NCBI GenBank assembly: GCA_902792535.1
Contig: CADAZU010000014.1
Span: 1-37,755 of the forward strand
DNA: 37,755 nt
Source: an uncultured Bacteroidales bacterium
Lineage (GTDB): Bacteria > Bacteroidota > Bacteroidia > Bacteroidales > Paludibacteraceae
Reading direction: 5' to 3'
Shown here: piece by piece, positions 14,824-22,691 of the stretch
Numbering within the stretch: the first letter of the stretch is position 1
Layout of the letters: the number at the start of each line of letters is the position of its first letter
The notes under the pieces: generated by a model
What the model saw: the letters and a program-made list of their open reading frames with translations, nothing else
What the model was told of the DNA's origin: nothing
Databases searched by the model: none
Program-made: the position numbers and the translations under genes

Positions 14824-16317
14824 TCAGCGTTCAGAGGGGAGATGTCCGAAGTATTCTTTGTAGCATTTGGTGAAATAGCCGGCAGAGGAGAAGCATAGTT
14901 CGAGCGCGACCTGCTGGATGGTCATGTCGGTGGTATGGAGCAGTTGGTCTGCGCGTATGAGCCGCTGCTCACGGATATAGTCGAGCGGTCCTTTGCCCGT
15001 TACCGTCTTCACGCGGCGGAAGAGCTGTGTGCGGCTGAGTTGGAGCATCGAGCCGAGGTACTCCACATTGAGATTAGGGTCGGCTATATGTTCGTCAACG
15101 ATCTGTTTGAGCCGTTCGGCGAAAGCTTCGTCGCGGCGGCTCAGCTGGATCGCTTCCTGCATGTTCTCCAGCTGCGGAAGAATATCCCGTTTGATCTCCG
15201 TCTGGAGTTTGAGTTGGCGGACGATAATATAGCTGAGGGTTGCTACAAAGAGGATAAAGAACACCGCGACAAAGACAGAGAGGACGATCCTGTCAAACTG
15301 CATCTGCCGCCATTTGCTCTCGGTCTGGGTCTGGACGAGGTGCAGCGTCTCCAGATCGCGAGTGATATCTTCATCTTGCTTGAGCATAGGATACGCCGCT
15401 TCGGCATCAACAAGGACGGTTTCGAGGACGGTGTCGCGCACATAGGGTTCGTTATGCAATATGCGTGCGGCTGCGTCGATAACCAGGTCTCCCCGGGAGG
15501 AATAGGTGGCGGAGCAGGTGATTTTGCCCTCTACAATAGCCTGCAGTCCGGGTTTGATACCATCCACGCCCATGATGGGAATACCTACCGCTGCTTCGGC
15601 AGCACCGATCGCCATCAGGTCATTATGAGCAACAATGAGATCTGGCATAGGATGGGAAGCAAGATATTCGGATACAACCTTGTATGCTTCTTCCCGATAC
15701 CAGCTGCCCATGACGGAATGTACCTCTACGCCCTCCGGCAGACCGTCCATCAGCCCTTGGTGGCGGAGGGTGGCGGGAGTGGAACCCGGGAGCCCGGCAA
15801 CCTCGAGGACAACAACCCCACCCGCGAGTTCTACGGACGGCCACCGGCAGTCCGATCGAGCAGAGCTCTTCACCAGCCCAAGGGAGGAGAGTTGGGAGGT
15901 GATCCATTGCGCCATGAGAGAGCCGACTTTGTAGTTATCGCCGCCGATGAACGCAGTCCATTCGTCGCCGGTGACACGGCGGTCTGCTACAATGACAGGA
16001 ATGCCTGCACGATAAGCCCGTGTGACAGCAGGCTTGACCGCTTCCGCTTCATTGGGACTGACGATCAGCAGATCGACCTGTTCGGCAATGAAACTGTCGA
16101 TCTGGGCGCATTGCATTTCATTGTTGCCATACGCAATGCGCCGGGAGAGCACCATGTCGGGATGCAGCAGCAACTCGCGCTCCATCTCATAGTTCATCTT
16201 CTGCCTCCAAGCGTCATCCAGACACTGGCTGACTCCGATCCGATACTGCGGCTGGCGAGGGCTACAAGCCGTCAAAACAGCCAATGCGGTAAAGAGAATA
16301 ACAATTGTGTTTCGCAT
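14824..16317 (-). CDS. Membrane-spanning sugar sensor with AraC-type DNA-binding domain
   Basis: 497 residues from the ATG at 16317; the frame stays open further upstream but crosses the promoter. Signal or lipoprotein peptide with LTAC (Cys18), a periplasmic type-I sugar-binding domain (about 25-310: IGVSQCLDDAWRQKMN, VDLLIVSPNEA, FIGGDNYKVG), one transmembrane helix (343-366), a charged juxtamembrane segment (367-400) and an AraC-type helix-turn-helix pair (about 403-497, ending GYFTKCYKEYFGHLP). Sensor and DNA-binding ends both resemble the Bacteroides fructose hybrid two-component regulator (BT1754 type, from memory), but kinase, phosphoacceptor and receiver domains are absent. It probably detects a fructose-type sugar and activates the adjacent susC promoter. 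Confidence 0.88.
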   Translation of the reverse strand: MRNTIVILFTALAVLTACSPRQPQYRIGVSQCLDDAWRQKMNYEMERELLLHPDMVLSRRIAYGNNEMQCAQIDSFIAEQVDLLIVSPNEAEAVKPAVTRAYRAGIPVIVADRRVTGDEWTAFIGGDNYKVGSLMAQWITSQLSSLGLVKSSARSDCRWPSVELAGGVVVLEVAGLPGSTPATLRHQGLMDGLPEGVEVHSVMGSWYREEAYKVVSEYLASHPMPDLIVAHNDLMAIGAAEAAVGIPIMGVDGIKPGLQAIVEGKITCSATYSSRGDLVIDAAARILHNEPYVRDTVLETVLVDAEAAYPMLKQDEDITRDLETLHLVQTQTESKWRQMQFDRIVLSVFVAVFFILFVATLSYIIVRQLKLQTEIKRDILPQLENMQEAIQLSRRDEAFAERLKQIVDEHIADPNLNVEYLGSMLQLSRTQLFRRVKTVTGKGPLDYIREQRLIRADQLLHTTDMTIQQVALELCFSSAGYFTKCYKEYFGHLPSER

Positions 16318-16338
16318 GATACAACATTTTTGCGACTG

Positions 16339-16369
16339 CAAAGGTACTGCTTTTTTCGGAATTACGCAA
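16339..16369 (-). promoter_or_regulatory. Promoter of the sensor/regulator gene
   Basis: Minus strand: TTG (16367-16369), 20-bp spacer ending AAAAAAGCAG, TACCTTTG (16339-16346). The start codon follows at 16317, giving a very short leader. Confidence 0.7.
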
Positions 16370-16408
16370 GAGATATATAAGAAAAAAAACAAAGTAGGTG
16401 GGATTTTT

Positions 16409-16440
16409 TTTGCATATGTCGAAAAAAAGCAGTAACTTTG
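16409..16440 (+). promoter_or_regulatory. Promoter of the rRNA methyltransferase gene
   Basis: TTTG (16409-16412), 20-bp spacer ending AAAAAAAGCAG, TAACTTTG (16433-16440). The ATG is only 11 bases past the -7 box, so the mRNA is leaderless or nearly so. Confidence 0.72.
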
Positions 16441-16450
16441 CAGCCGATTT

Positions 16451-17794
16451 ATGTTACCTGTTGATTTCATAGAGTCTATGCACCAGCTGCTCGGAAACGA
16501 AGCGCAGCTGCTCATCCAATCGCTCGAGACGGAGCCCGTGACCTCTATACGGCTGAATAACAAGCTGGACGTACTGACGTTTGAGGGCGACACGGAGGAG
16601 GTGCCGTGGCATATAGACGGTTATTATCTCAGCGTCCGGCCGCAGTTCACCCTGGATCCCCTCTTTCACGCCGGCTGCTACTATGTGCAGGAGGCGAGCT
16701 CGATGTTCCTCCAGCAGGTACTGGAGCAATACATAGACAGTTCGTCGCTCGTACTGGATCTATGTGCCGCGCCGGGCGGCAAGAGCACGCTCATCAGCGA
16801 ATACCTCGGGCGCGACGGACTTCTAGTAAGCAACGAGGTCGTTCGGCAGCGAGTGTTCATCTTATCGGAAAACATCCAGAAATGGGGCAACGGCAACACC
16901 GTCGTCACCCATAACACCGCGGAGGAGTTCGGAGAGCGGTGCAAGCACCTCTTCGACTGCCTCGTCGTGGATGCGCCCTGCTCGGGCGAAGGTATGTTCC
17001 GCAAGGATCATCAGGCGCGGGACGAATGGAGCCTCAAAGCCGTGGCGCAATGCGCAGAGCGGCAACGGGCGATCGTCATGGACGTTTGGGACGCCCTCAA
17101 GCCCGGAGGCATCATGGTCTATTGCACATGCACCTTCAACGAAGAAGAGAACGAGAAGAACATAGAGTGGATTTGCGACAGTCTGGGAGGAGAGGTGCTC
17201 GATGTGGACTACGAGCCGGAATGGGGAGTAGCCGAAGGGCGAGTGGGATACCATTTCTATCCGCATAAGGTCAAAGGCGAGGGGTTCTACCTGTGCGCGA
17301 TCCGCAAAAGCGACCGCGAACCATTGAACCCGGCGAAGATCAAAGCGCCCAAGCGAGAGACGACTATGGCGCACCCCGAATACATGGCGGCTATGCGAAG
17401 CTGGTTGCAGCACCCGGACGAATGGGCGATCCGTTATTCAGACCGTTTTGCCACCGCCTATCCGATGAAATGGAAAGAAATCATCGACTGGTTAGGCACC
17501 CAAATGACCTGTATCTCGACAGGGTTCGGCATCGGCGAAGAGCGCGGCAAGGGAATCGCGCCGCAGCATAGTCTGAGTATGGCGAAAGAGTTGCGCAAAG
17601 AGGCGTTCCCGAATATCAGTCTGAGCCGTGAGCAGGCTTTGAGTTACCTCCGGTGCGAGGCTTTGAGCCTGAGCGATGTGCCTTTGGGGCTCGTCCTCCT
17701 GACTTACGAGGGTGTCCCACTCGGTTTCGCGAAGAATGTCGGGAACCGCCTGAACAACCTTTACCCGAACGAGTGGAGGATCCGTCACCTTTGA
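16451..17794 (+). CDS. RsmF/NOL1-NOP2-Sun family RNA cytosine-C5 methyltransferase
   Basis: 447 residues. N-terminal substrate-binding region, then a Rossmann SAM-dependent methyltransferase core: LDLCAAPGGK (102-111, SAM motif I), DAPCSGEGMFR (Cys177, motif IV) and YCTCTF (catalytic Cys227, motif VI). The C-terminal part (about 305-447) matches the RsmF-type tail, ending GFAKNVGNRLNNLYPNEW. By family it makes 5-methylcytosine in 16S rRNA. It is a single gene with its own promoter, divergent from the regulator. Its last 179 bp overlap the convergent helicase gene. RsmF versus RsmB-like specificity is inferred from the C-terminal domain only. Confidence 0.9.
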   Translation: MLPVDFIESMHQLLGNEAQLLIQSLETEPVTSIRLNNKLDVLTFEGDTEEVPWHIDGYYLSVRPQFTLDPLFHAGCYYVQEASSMFLQQVLEQYIDSSSLVLDLCAAPGGKSTLISEYLGRDGLLVSNEVVRQRVFILSENIQKWGNGNTVVTHNTAEEFGERCKHLFDCLVVDAPCSGEGMFRKDHQARDEWSLKAVAQCAERQRAIVMDVWDALKPGGIMVYCTCTFNEEENEKNIEWICDSLGGEVLDVDYEPEWGVAEGRVGYHFYPHKVKGEGFYLCAIRKSDREPLNPAKIKAPKRETTMAHPEYMAAMRSWLQHPDEWAIRYSDRFATAYPMKWKEIIDWLGTQMTCISTGFGIGEERGKGIAPQHSLSMAKELRKEAFPNISLSREQALSYLRCEALSLSDVPLGLVLLTYEGVPLGFAKNVGNRLNNLYPNEWRIRHL

Positions 17795-18917
17795 GAAACG
17801 ATTCTATTCTAGACCAATAATGTTTATCAGCGGAGGAGACCAGTGTCAGGGCTTCTCCGCTGTTTTCAGCTCTGGCGGTTCGCCCGATTCGATGGACGTA
17901 GTCTTCCGGATCATGCGGCACGTCATAATTGATAACGAGCGGCACATCGGTTACATCAATGCCCCGCGCAACCACATCGGTTGCCACCAACACCGCCACT
18001 TTGCCATTCCGGAAATCCAGCATAACCTGGTCACGCTCCTGTTGCTCCAAGTCGGAATGCATTGCGCGCGCGTCAATATGGAGCGCGCGAAGCGTGCGCG
18101 TGAGTTCCTTCACACGCTGTTTCTTGCCGGCAAAAAGGATGACTTTTTTGAGGGGCGAGGGGTTGCCGGTGACGGGTGACGGGTTATGGGTGACGGGGTT
18201 TAGCGCAGCGAGGACGGCTTCGAGTTTGTCGGAGTCTTCGAGGAAGAGGTGCCGCTGGGTGATCGTCTCAGGAGGACGGGAAACGGCAATCTTGATCTCC
18301 ACCGGGTCGCGCATGATAGCCCGCGCCATGCGGCGGATATTCTCCGGCATGGTAGCGGAGAACAGGATCGTCTGGCGGTCCGCAGGCAGACGACGAACGA
18401 TCGTCATGATGTCGTCATAGAAACCCATATCCAACATCCGGTCGGCTTCATCGAGGATAAAATACTTGACCCCGGAGAAGTCCACATCGTATATGTTCAT
18501 CTGACTCAGCAGCCGTCCGGGCGTAGCAATAACGATGTCCGCTCCGCGTTGCAAACCGTTGACCTGATTCCCCCACGCGCCATTATCCCGTCCGCCGTAG
18601 ATAGCCACGGAGGAGAAAGGAACGTAGAAACCGAATCCCTCCATCTGCTGGTCTATCTGCTGAGCCAATTCTCGCGTCGGAGCCATAATGATGGCATTGA
18701 GTTTGTCGGGGTCATGATCGTCGAAGGCGAGGTTGGTCAACAGAGGCAGGATATACGCTGCCGTCTTTCCTGTGCCTGTCTGGGCACAAGAGATAACATC
18801 CCGCCGATCCAAGATCACAGGTATCGTCTGCTCCTGAACGGGCGTGCATGTATCGAAATGCATGTCCCAAAGGGCGTCAAGGACTTCGTCTGAAAGTGCT
18901 AATTCGTCGAAGAACAT
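17616..18917 (-). CDS. DEAD-box RNA helicase (RhlE-like)
   Basis: 433 residues. Q motif (TPVQEQTIP, 25-33), Walker A AQTGTGKT (45-52), PTREL (80-84), DEAD (156-159), SAT (187-189), ARGID near 317 and HRIGRTARA (342-350): all helicase motifs are intact. Probable role: RNA or ribosome remodelling. Residues 239-255 are a repeat-encoded insertion (NPVTHNP, SPVTGNP) between the two RecA-like lobes. The last 57 residues (377-433) are a basic Ser/Gly/Arg-rich tail, typical for such helicases, but encoded entirely antisense to the conserved 3' end of the methyltransferase gene. Last gene of the thioredoxin-antiporter-epimerase operon. Confidence 0.9.
   Translation of the reverse strand: MFFDELALSDEVLDALWDMHFDTCTPVQEQTIPVILDRRDVISCAQTGTGKTAAYILPLLTNLAFDDHDPDKLNAIIMAPTRELAQQIDQQMEGFGFYVPFSSVAIYGGRDNGAWGNQVNGLQRGADIVIATPGRLLSQMNIYDVDFSGVKYFILDEADRMLDMGFYDDIMTIVRRLPADRQTILFSATMPENIRRMARAIMRDPVEIKIAVSRPPETITQRHLFLEDSDKLEAVLAALNPVTHNPSPVTGNPSPLKKVILFAGKKQRVKELTRTLRALHIDARAMHSDLEQQERDQVMLDFRNGKVAVLVATDVVARGIDVTDVPLVINYDVPHDPEDYVHRIGRTARAENSGEALTLVSSADKHYWSRIESFLKGDGSSTRSGKGCSGGSRHSSRNRVGHPRKSGGRAPKAHRSGSKPRTGGNSKPAHGSD
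18162..18203. repeat. 7-bp tandem array GGTGACG in the helicase
   Basis: Six exact 7-bp steps on the plus strand: GGTTGCC, GGTGACG, GGTGACG, GGTTATG, GGTGACG, GGGTTTA. On the coding strand three units give a heptapeptide of the type (N/S)PVTxNP. Confidence 0.85.
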
Positions 18918-18948
18918 TTACAATTTGACATTTGATATTTGACATTTG
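18914..18948. repeat. 7-bp tandem array ACATTTG
   Basis: Units ACATTTA, CAATTTG, ACATTTG, ATATTTG, ACATTTG. It fills the 36-bp gap between epimerase and helicase genes and includes the helicase start codon (18915-18917). Confidence 0.8.
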
Positions 18949-18953
18949 GCAAT

Positions 18954-20492
18954 TTATTTCTCCCAGCCGGCAAAGATCTCAGGACCGTAGATGTTGTTCT
19001 CAGATGGGTCATGCAGTGGTGCCCATAGTTGCGCGAAAAAGGGGTTCTCTTTTGCCACTTCATCCCAATGCCAGGGGAGAGCTGATGGCTCTCCCTCGTA
19101 CGGGAACGGCATGTCATACGGCGACCAGTGTCCGCCGAGGAGGACCAGACGACGGGAGGCATGGAACGAACGTCCATGCGCATCCTCCCACGTGTCGTTT
19201 CCGAGGTACTTACCGCCGCGGAAAGCCGCTGCTTTCTGCAGCTCCGCATCGGTGAGAGTATCTACATCTTTGGACTCGTCGTAGCCGTGATCAAGCAGTA
19301 CGGGAGTCGTAGAAGGGTGCGAGAGGTCAAAATGCGCCCAATCGGGTATAGCATCATACGCCTCCAAAGAGCCATAGTAAGCGGATACACGTTGGAGAGC
19401 ACGCCCTTGGTCCTTGGTACTTTGTCCCTTGGTACTTTGCTTGATCCACCATTGGGTGCCGTGCTCTTGGCTGTTCGCCATAAACCACATAGCGGCTTTG
19501 ACGCAATGAGGGAAGAGTTTGGCAATATGGGTCTTGGCGGCGAACTTGATTCCCGCCGGCAGCGAAGGGGCTTTTGCCATCTGGGCGAAATACTCTTTCA
19601 CAGGTACGTTCGCGCGGAAATGAAGATAAGACTCCAGCACGTCTCCGTCAATATACCACATACCGTGGAAATTGCGGGTGGTAAACCAATTGGCGTTGAA
19701 GATCTTCTCCGGCGCCGGACATCCGATGGCGTCGAGGAGCAGCACTTCGAACTCATAGTTGGAGAGCCGGTATTGGTCTCCCGAGCCGATGTTATAATAA
19801 CGGTTCCAGAACTCCGCCGGCACTTCGGGTCGGCAGACGCGCTCCAGAAGCCGTCCGCTGTCCTCGACTGTAGCCCACTCCAGCACACCGCGGATCGGGA
19901 CATGGAACATAATCGGGTCGTAGTTCTTCAGGATCGCCGGATAGAGAATACCGGACTGACGCAGAGAGACCCAGGTCTTGATGCCCGAATCGGTAATGAT
20001 CCGTTCCGCCATCGCTTTGGTGACACCATAATGGTCATAGGCAGAGACGCAGATCGGGTCTCCTGCTCTGCCCCAATGAAGAGGTTCGCGACGGTCTCCC
20101 ATCTGGGCTACCGAACCGATATAGACCACTTTGGGTTGTTTGTCCTCGGGTTGAGCCAGTACCGCTTTGGTTATATTCTGCGCCGCGGTTATATTCGTGC
20201 GGAACGTCGCTTTGGGTCGGTAGTCCGCTTGCGGCGAGACCATGCCCCCGACATGAAGGACTATATCTGCCCCCGTGACACCGCGAAGGACATCGTCGTA
20301 GTTAGTGAGATCACCCCAGACGATGGACAGTTGGGGATTGAGGGTAGAGAGAGGCGCGAGCAGTTCTTTGTTCTTCTTGCTGGGTCGGGCAAGGATACGG
20401 AGGTCGTAACGGTCGGGGTAACGGAGAATCTCAGTCATTCCGGCGAAACCCATCGTGCCGGTGGCTCCGGTGAGGAAAACGGTTGTTTTCAT
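18954..20492 (-). CDS. NAD-dependent epimerase/dehydratase (extended SDR)
   Basis: 512 residues. N-terminal Rossmann fold with GATGTMG (9-15) binding NAD(P), and the SDR active site Ser127, Tyr155 and Lys159 (YDHYGVTK). The SDR part occupies roughly 1-330. The remaining 180 residues are not part of the usual epimerase fold and include an aromatic-rich end (GGHWSPYDMPFPYEGEPS); I do not recognise this region. Two repeat-derived insertions are visible: LSTLNPQLS (about 48-56) and QSTKGQSTKDQGR (about 350-362). Substrate unknown. Third gene of its operon, separated from neighbours by gaps filled with 7-bp arrays. Confidence 0.8.
   Translation of the reverse strand: MKTTVFLTGATGTMGFAGMTEILRYPDRYDLRILARPSKKNKELLAPLSTLNPQLSIVWGDLTNYDDVLRGVTGADIVLHVGGMVSPQADYRPKATFRTNITAAQNITKAVLAQPEDKQPKVVYIGSVAQMGDRREPLHWGRAGDPICVSAYDHYGVTKAMAERIITDSGIKTWVSLRQSGILYPAILKNYDPIMFHVPIRGVLEWATVEDSGRLLERVCRPEVPAEFWNRYYNIGSGDQYRLSNYEFEVLLLDAIGCPAPEKIFNANWFTTRNFHGMWYIDGDVLESYLHFRANVPVKEYFAQMAKAPSLPAGIKFAAKTHIAKLFPHCVKAAMWFMANSQEHGTQWWIKQSTKGQSTKDQGRALQRVSAYYGSLEAYDAIPDWAHFDLSHPSTTPVLLDHGYDESKDVDTLTDAELQKAAAFRGGKYLGNDTWEDAHGRSFHASRRLVLLGGHWSPYDMPFPYEGEPSALPWHWDEVAKENPFFAQLWAPLHDPSENNIYGPEIFAGWEK
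19405..19440. repeat. 7-bp tandem array CCTTGGT/ACTTTGT in the epimerase
   Basis: Units CCTTGGT, CCTTGGT, ACTTTGT, CCCTTGGT, ACTTTGC. Same family as the signal-peptide arrays, but read in another phase, giving STKGQSTKDQG. Confidence 0.75.
20329..20356. repeat. Decayed 7-bp array in the epimerase
   Basis: AGTTGGG, GATTGAG, GGTAGAG, AGAGGCG, encoding LSTLNPQLS. The unit identity is low, so this may be chance. Confidence 0.35.
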
Positions 20493-20494
20493 TG

Positions 20495-20529
20495 GATATT
20501 TGTAGTTTGTGATTTGTAGTTTGTGGCTT
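20495..20529. repeat. 7-bp tandem array GTAGTTT/GTGATTT
   Basis: Five exact 7-bp steps: GATATTT, GTAGTTT, GTGATTT, GTAGTTT, GTGGCTT. It fills the 36-bp gap between the antiporter and epimerase genes. Confidence 0.82.
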
Positions 20530-22139
20530 TATTTTTTATGCATCCATCGGGTGATGCGGAGCCAGCGGTTATGTGCACGCTGGCGCACTTCGGCACGCCA
20601 GAGCGCCTCTTCTTCGGCATCGGAGATCATGTGCTGGTACGTAGCTTCGGCATCCTGGTCGCTGATAGCAAGGAGTTGGTCTCCGACCTGCAGGACGGAA
20701 GTTCCTGTCGGAACGAAGAAGTCTTCCCCTCTGCGGACCATAATGATCAGGGTATGGGGAGGTATTTTCATCTCCCGGAGCGTTGCCCCGGATTCCAACA
20801 TCTTCGGAGTAACCTCCACTTCCCGTGCGGAGGACTGGATCTCATCGGGCAGATCCATGTCGAAATGTTCCAAGATGCGCGTCTCCGTTTGCGGCAGATC
20901 AAGTTTCAGTCTGCGTGCTATCCACGTCAGGGTAGTACCTTGAACCAAGAGAGAAAGGATCGTACAGAGGAAGACGACATTGAAGATCGAGTCGGCAAAA
21001 GGCACATCTTGCGCCTTGCACATGATGGCAAAAATGATCGGCACAGCGCCCTTCAGTCCCACCCAAGAGAGCAGCAACTTATCGCGCTGGCGGTATTGGC
21101 GGAAAGGAAGCATACAGATCCACACCGAGAGAGGACGTGCGATAAAGATCATTGCTATCGAGATCAGCAACCCCGGCAGCCAGACATGATAGTCCAGCAA
21201 GTCGGTCGGATTAACTATCAGACCGAGCATAAGGAACATAACAAGCTGGGAGAGCCAGGTCAGTCCGTTGAAGAAAGAGCGCGTCTGGCGTTTGCGGGTG
21301 AACTTATTATTCCCGATGATGAGTCCACCGACATAGACGGCGAGGTACGTATTGCCCTGCAGGTAATAGGTGATCGCAAAGATGAAGATACAGGCGGTCA
21401 AAATCATAATGGGGTATAGCGATTCGTTGCCCAGTTTGACCCTTCTCATGAGTGCGACCAGCCCTTCTCCGAGGACGAAGCCGAGGACCGTACCCATAAC
21501 GAGCTGGATGACGATCGTCTGGATAATAGGCAGCGCTGTCACCGGCGCAGCCAACCCTTTGATAGTATGGACGGAGACGACGACCGAGATCAGGGTAGTT
21601 GTCAAGACATACGCCATGGGGTCGTTCGCTCCGGATTCGAGTTCCAAGAGAGGTCTGAGGTTATGTTTGAGTCCTATTCCGTTGGTACGAAGGAGCGAGA
21701 AGACGGACGCCGAGTCGGTAGAAGACATCGTTGCCGCCATGAGAAGCGCCAGCCAAATCGACATAGACGAGAGGGCGGAGAGCCAGCCGTAAAGGAAATA
21801 GATGATGACACCGGTAATAACACAGGTAAGAAAGACACCAAGGGTCGCCAGCGTGACGCCGGGCGCAAGGACGGATTTGATGTCCGACAACTTGGTCTCC
21901 ATTCCTCCGGTGAAGAGGATAATACACATAGCGACCGTGGAGAGCGCCTGCGCGCTACCTATTTCAATCGTTACTCCCTCCATACCGAAGAGAGACGTCA
22001 TGGTATGGGAGCCAAAGAACATACCGACCGCCAGGAACAGAAGGAGCGCCGGTACACCGTATTTATATCCGATCTTGTCTGCGAAAATGGAGACAAAGAA
22101 CAGGAGAGACAGGATAAGAAGGATCAGTTCAACTTGCAT
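20529..22139 (-). CDS. CPA1-type K+(Na+)/H+ antiporter with RCK_C domain
   Basis: 536 residues. The first 390 are strongly hydrophobic with about 12-13 membrane segments. They contain the family motifs SSTDSASVFSLL and ELESGANDPMAY, whose Asp is the expected ion-binding residue. The cytoplasmic C-terminus carries a TrkA-C/RCK_C-like domain (MVRRGEDFFVPTGTSVLQVGDQLLAI by segments) and a basic tail. This resembles the NhaP2/CvrA group, which exchanges potassium or sodium for protons in the inner membrane. It follows the thioredoxin gene after only five bases. Ion preference cannot be read from the sequence. Confidence 0.88.
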   Translation of the reverse strand: MQVELILLILSLLFFVSIFADKIGYKYGVPALLLFLAVGMFFGSHTMTSLFGMEGVTIEIGSAQALSTVAMCIILFTGGMETKLSDIKSVLAPGVTLATLGVFLTCVITGVIIYFLYGWLSALSSMSIWLALLMAATMSSTDSASVFSLLRTNGIGLKHNLRPLLELESGANDPMAYVLTTTLISVVVSVHTIKGLAAPVTALPIIQTIVIQLVMGTVLGFVLGEGLVALMRRVKLGNESLYPIMILTACIFIFAITYYLQGNTYLAVYVGGLIIGNNKFTRKRQTRSFFNGLTWLSQLVMFLMLGLIVNPTDLLDYHVWLPGLLISIAMIFIARPLSVWICMLPFRQYRQRDKLLLSWVGLKGAVPIIFAIMCKAQDVPFADSIFNVVFLCTILSLLVQGTTLTWIARRLKLDLPQTETRILEHFDMDLPDEIQSSAREVEVTPKMLESGATLREMKIPPHTLIIMVRRGEDFFVPTGTSVLQVGDQLLAISDQDAEATYQHMISDAEEEALWRAEVRQRAHNRWLRITRWMHKK

Positions 22140-22144
22140 AGCTG

Positions 22145-22606
22145 CTAGTTGTTTGTTTTAGTGTCAGTTTTAGTGTCCGTTTTCGCAGCGTCCCGTTTAA
22201 GGAGGAATTCATCGATAATACGAACGATGTTCTCTTTCGGCATGAGCCCTTTGAGCAAAGCGGGTTTGCCTTCGACCGGGATATAGAGCACCTGAGGAAT
22301 GGAGTTGATTCCGAAGACATACGCAAGTTCCCGTTCGCGCTCGGTATCCACCTTATAGAAAACGATTTCGCCGCAATAGATCTGGCTCAACTCATCCATA
22401 ATTGGCGCGAGTCTCTTGCAAGGCCCGCACCAGGTGGTATAGAAATCAATAACGCAGGGTTTGTCTCCTTTGTACGCCCATTCCTTGGAAGCACGGAAAT
22501 CAAAGACACGCTCGCGGAACTGATCCGTTGTGAGATAGACAACATCCTCGGCATAAGCGGCAAGTGCCATACAAGCGAGGAGGGATATGATTAGAATTTT
22601 TCGCAT
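22145..22606 (-). CDS. Exported thioredoxin-fold protein
   Basis: 153 residues from the ATG at 22606; the open frame continues upstream through the promoter. Signal peptide 1-19 (ALAAYA), thioredoxin fold with WCGPC (Cys60, Cys63) and the cis-Pro motif SIPQVL. Expected to reduce or exchange disulfides of periplasmic proteins. The C-terminal TDTKTDTKTNN comes from a 12-bp tandem repeat and is not part of the fold. First gene of the operon with antiporter, epimerase and helicase. Its promoter overlaps that of divergent aroB. Confidence 0.9.
   Translation of the reverse strand: MRKILIISLLACMALAAYAEDVVYLTTDQFRERVFDFRASKEWAYKGDKPCVIDFYTTWCGPCKRLAPIMDELSQIYCGEIVFYKVDTERERELAYVFGINSIPQVLYIPVEGKPALLKGLMPKENIVRIIDEFLLKRDAAKTDTKTDTKTNN
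22155..22184. repeat. 12-bp tandem repeat at the thioredoxin C-terminus
   Basis: GTTTTAGTGTCA, GTTTTAGTGTCC and a partial third copy, encoding the TDTK repeats. Being a multiple of three it can vary without frameshift. Confidence 0.6.
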
Positions 22607-22623
22607 AGTACACAAAATTTGTG

Positions 22624-22655
22624 CAAAATTACAAAATAATTTTGACATACGCAAA
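22624..22655 (-). promoter_or_regulatory. Promoter of the thioredoxin operon
   Basis: Minus strand: TTTG (22652-22655), 20-bp spacer, TAATTTTG (22624-22631). The upstream end is interleaved with the aroB promoter on the other strand. Confidence 0.68.
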
Positions 22656-22671
22656 AAATGTTGTAACTTTG
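22641..22671 (+). promoter_or_regulatory. Promoter of aroB
   Basis: TTTG (22641-22644), 19-bp spacer, TAACTTTG (22664-22671). It overlaps the thioredoxin promoter by 15 bp, so both polymerases cannot bind at once. Confidence 0.68.
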
Positions 22672-22691
22672 CAGCGAAAATAGAGAAAAAA

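Noticed and set aside
16318-16593. Upstream extension of the regulator (92 extra codons)
   Set aside because: It crosses the regulator and rsmF-like promoters and the divergent gene start; the signal peptide begins at the ATG at 16317.
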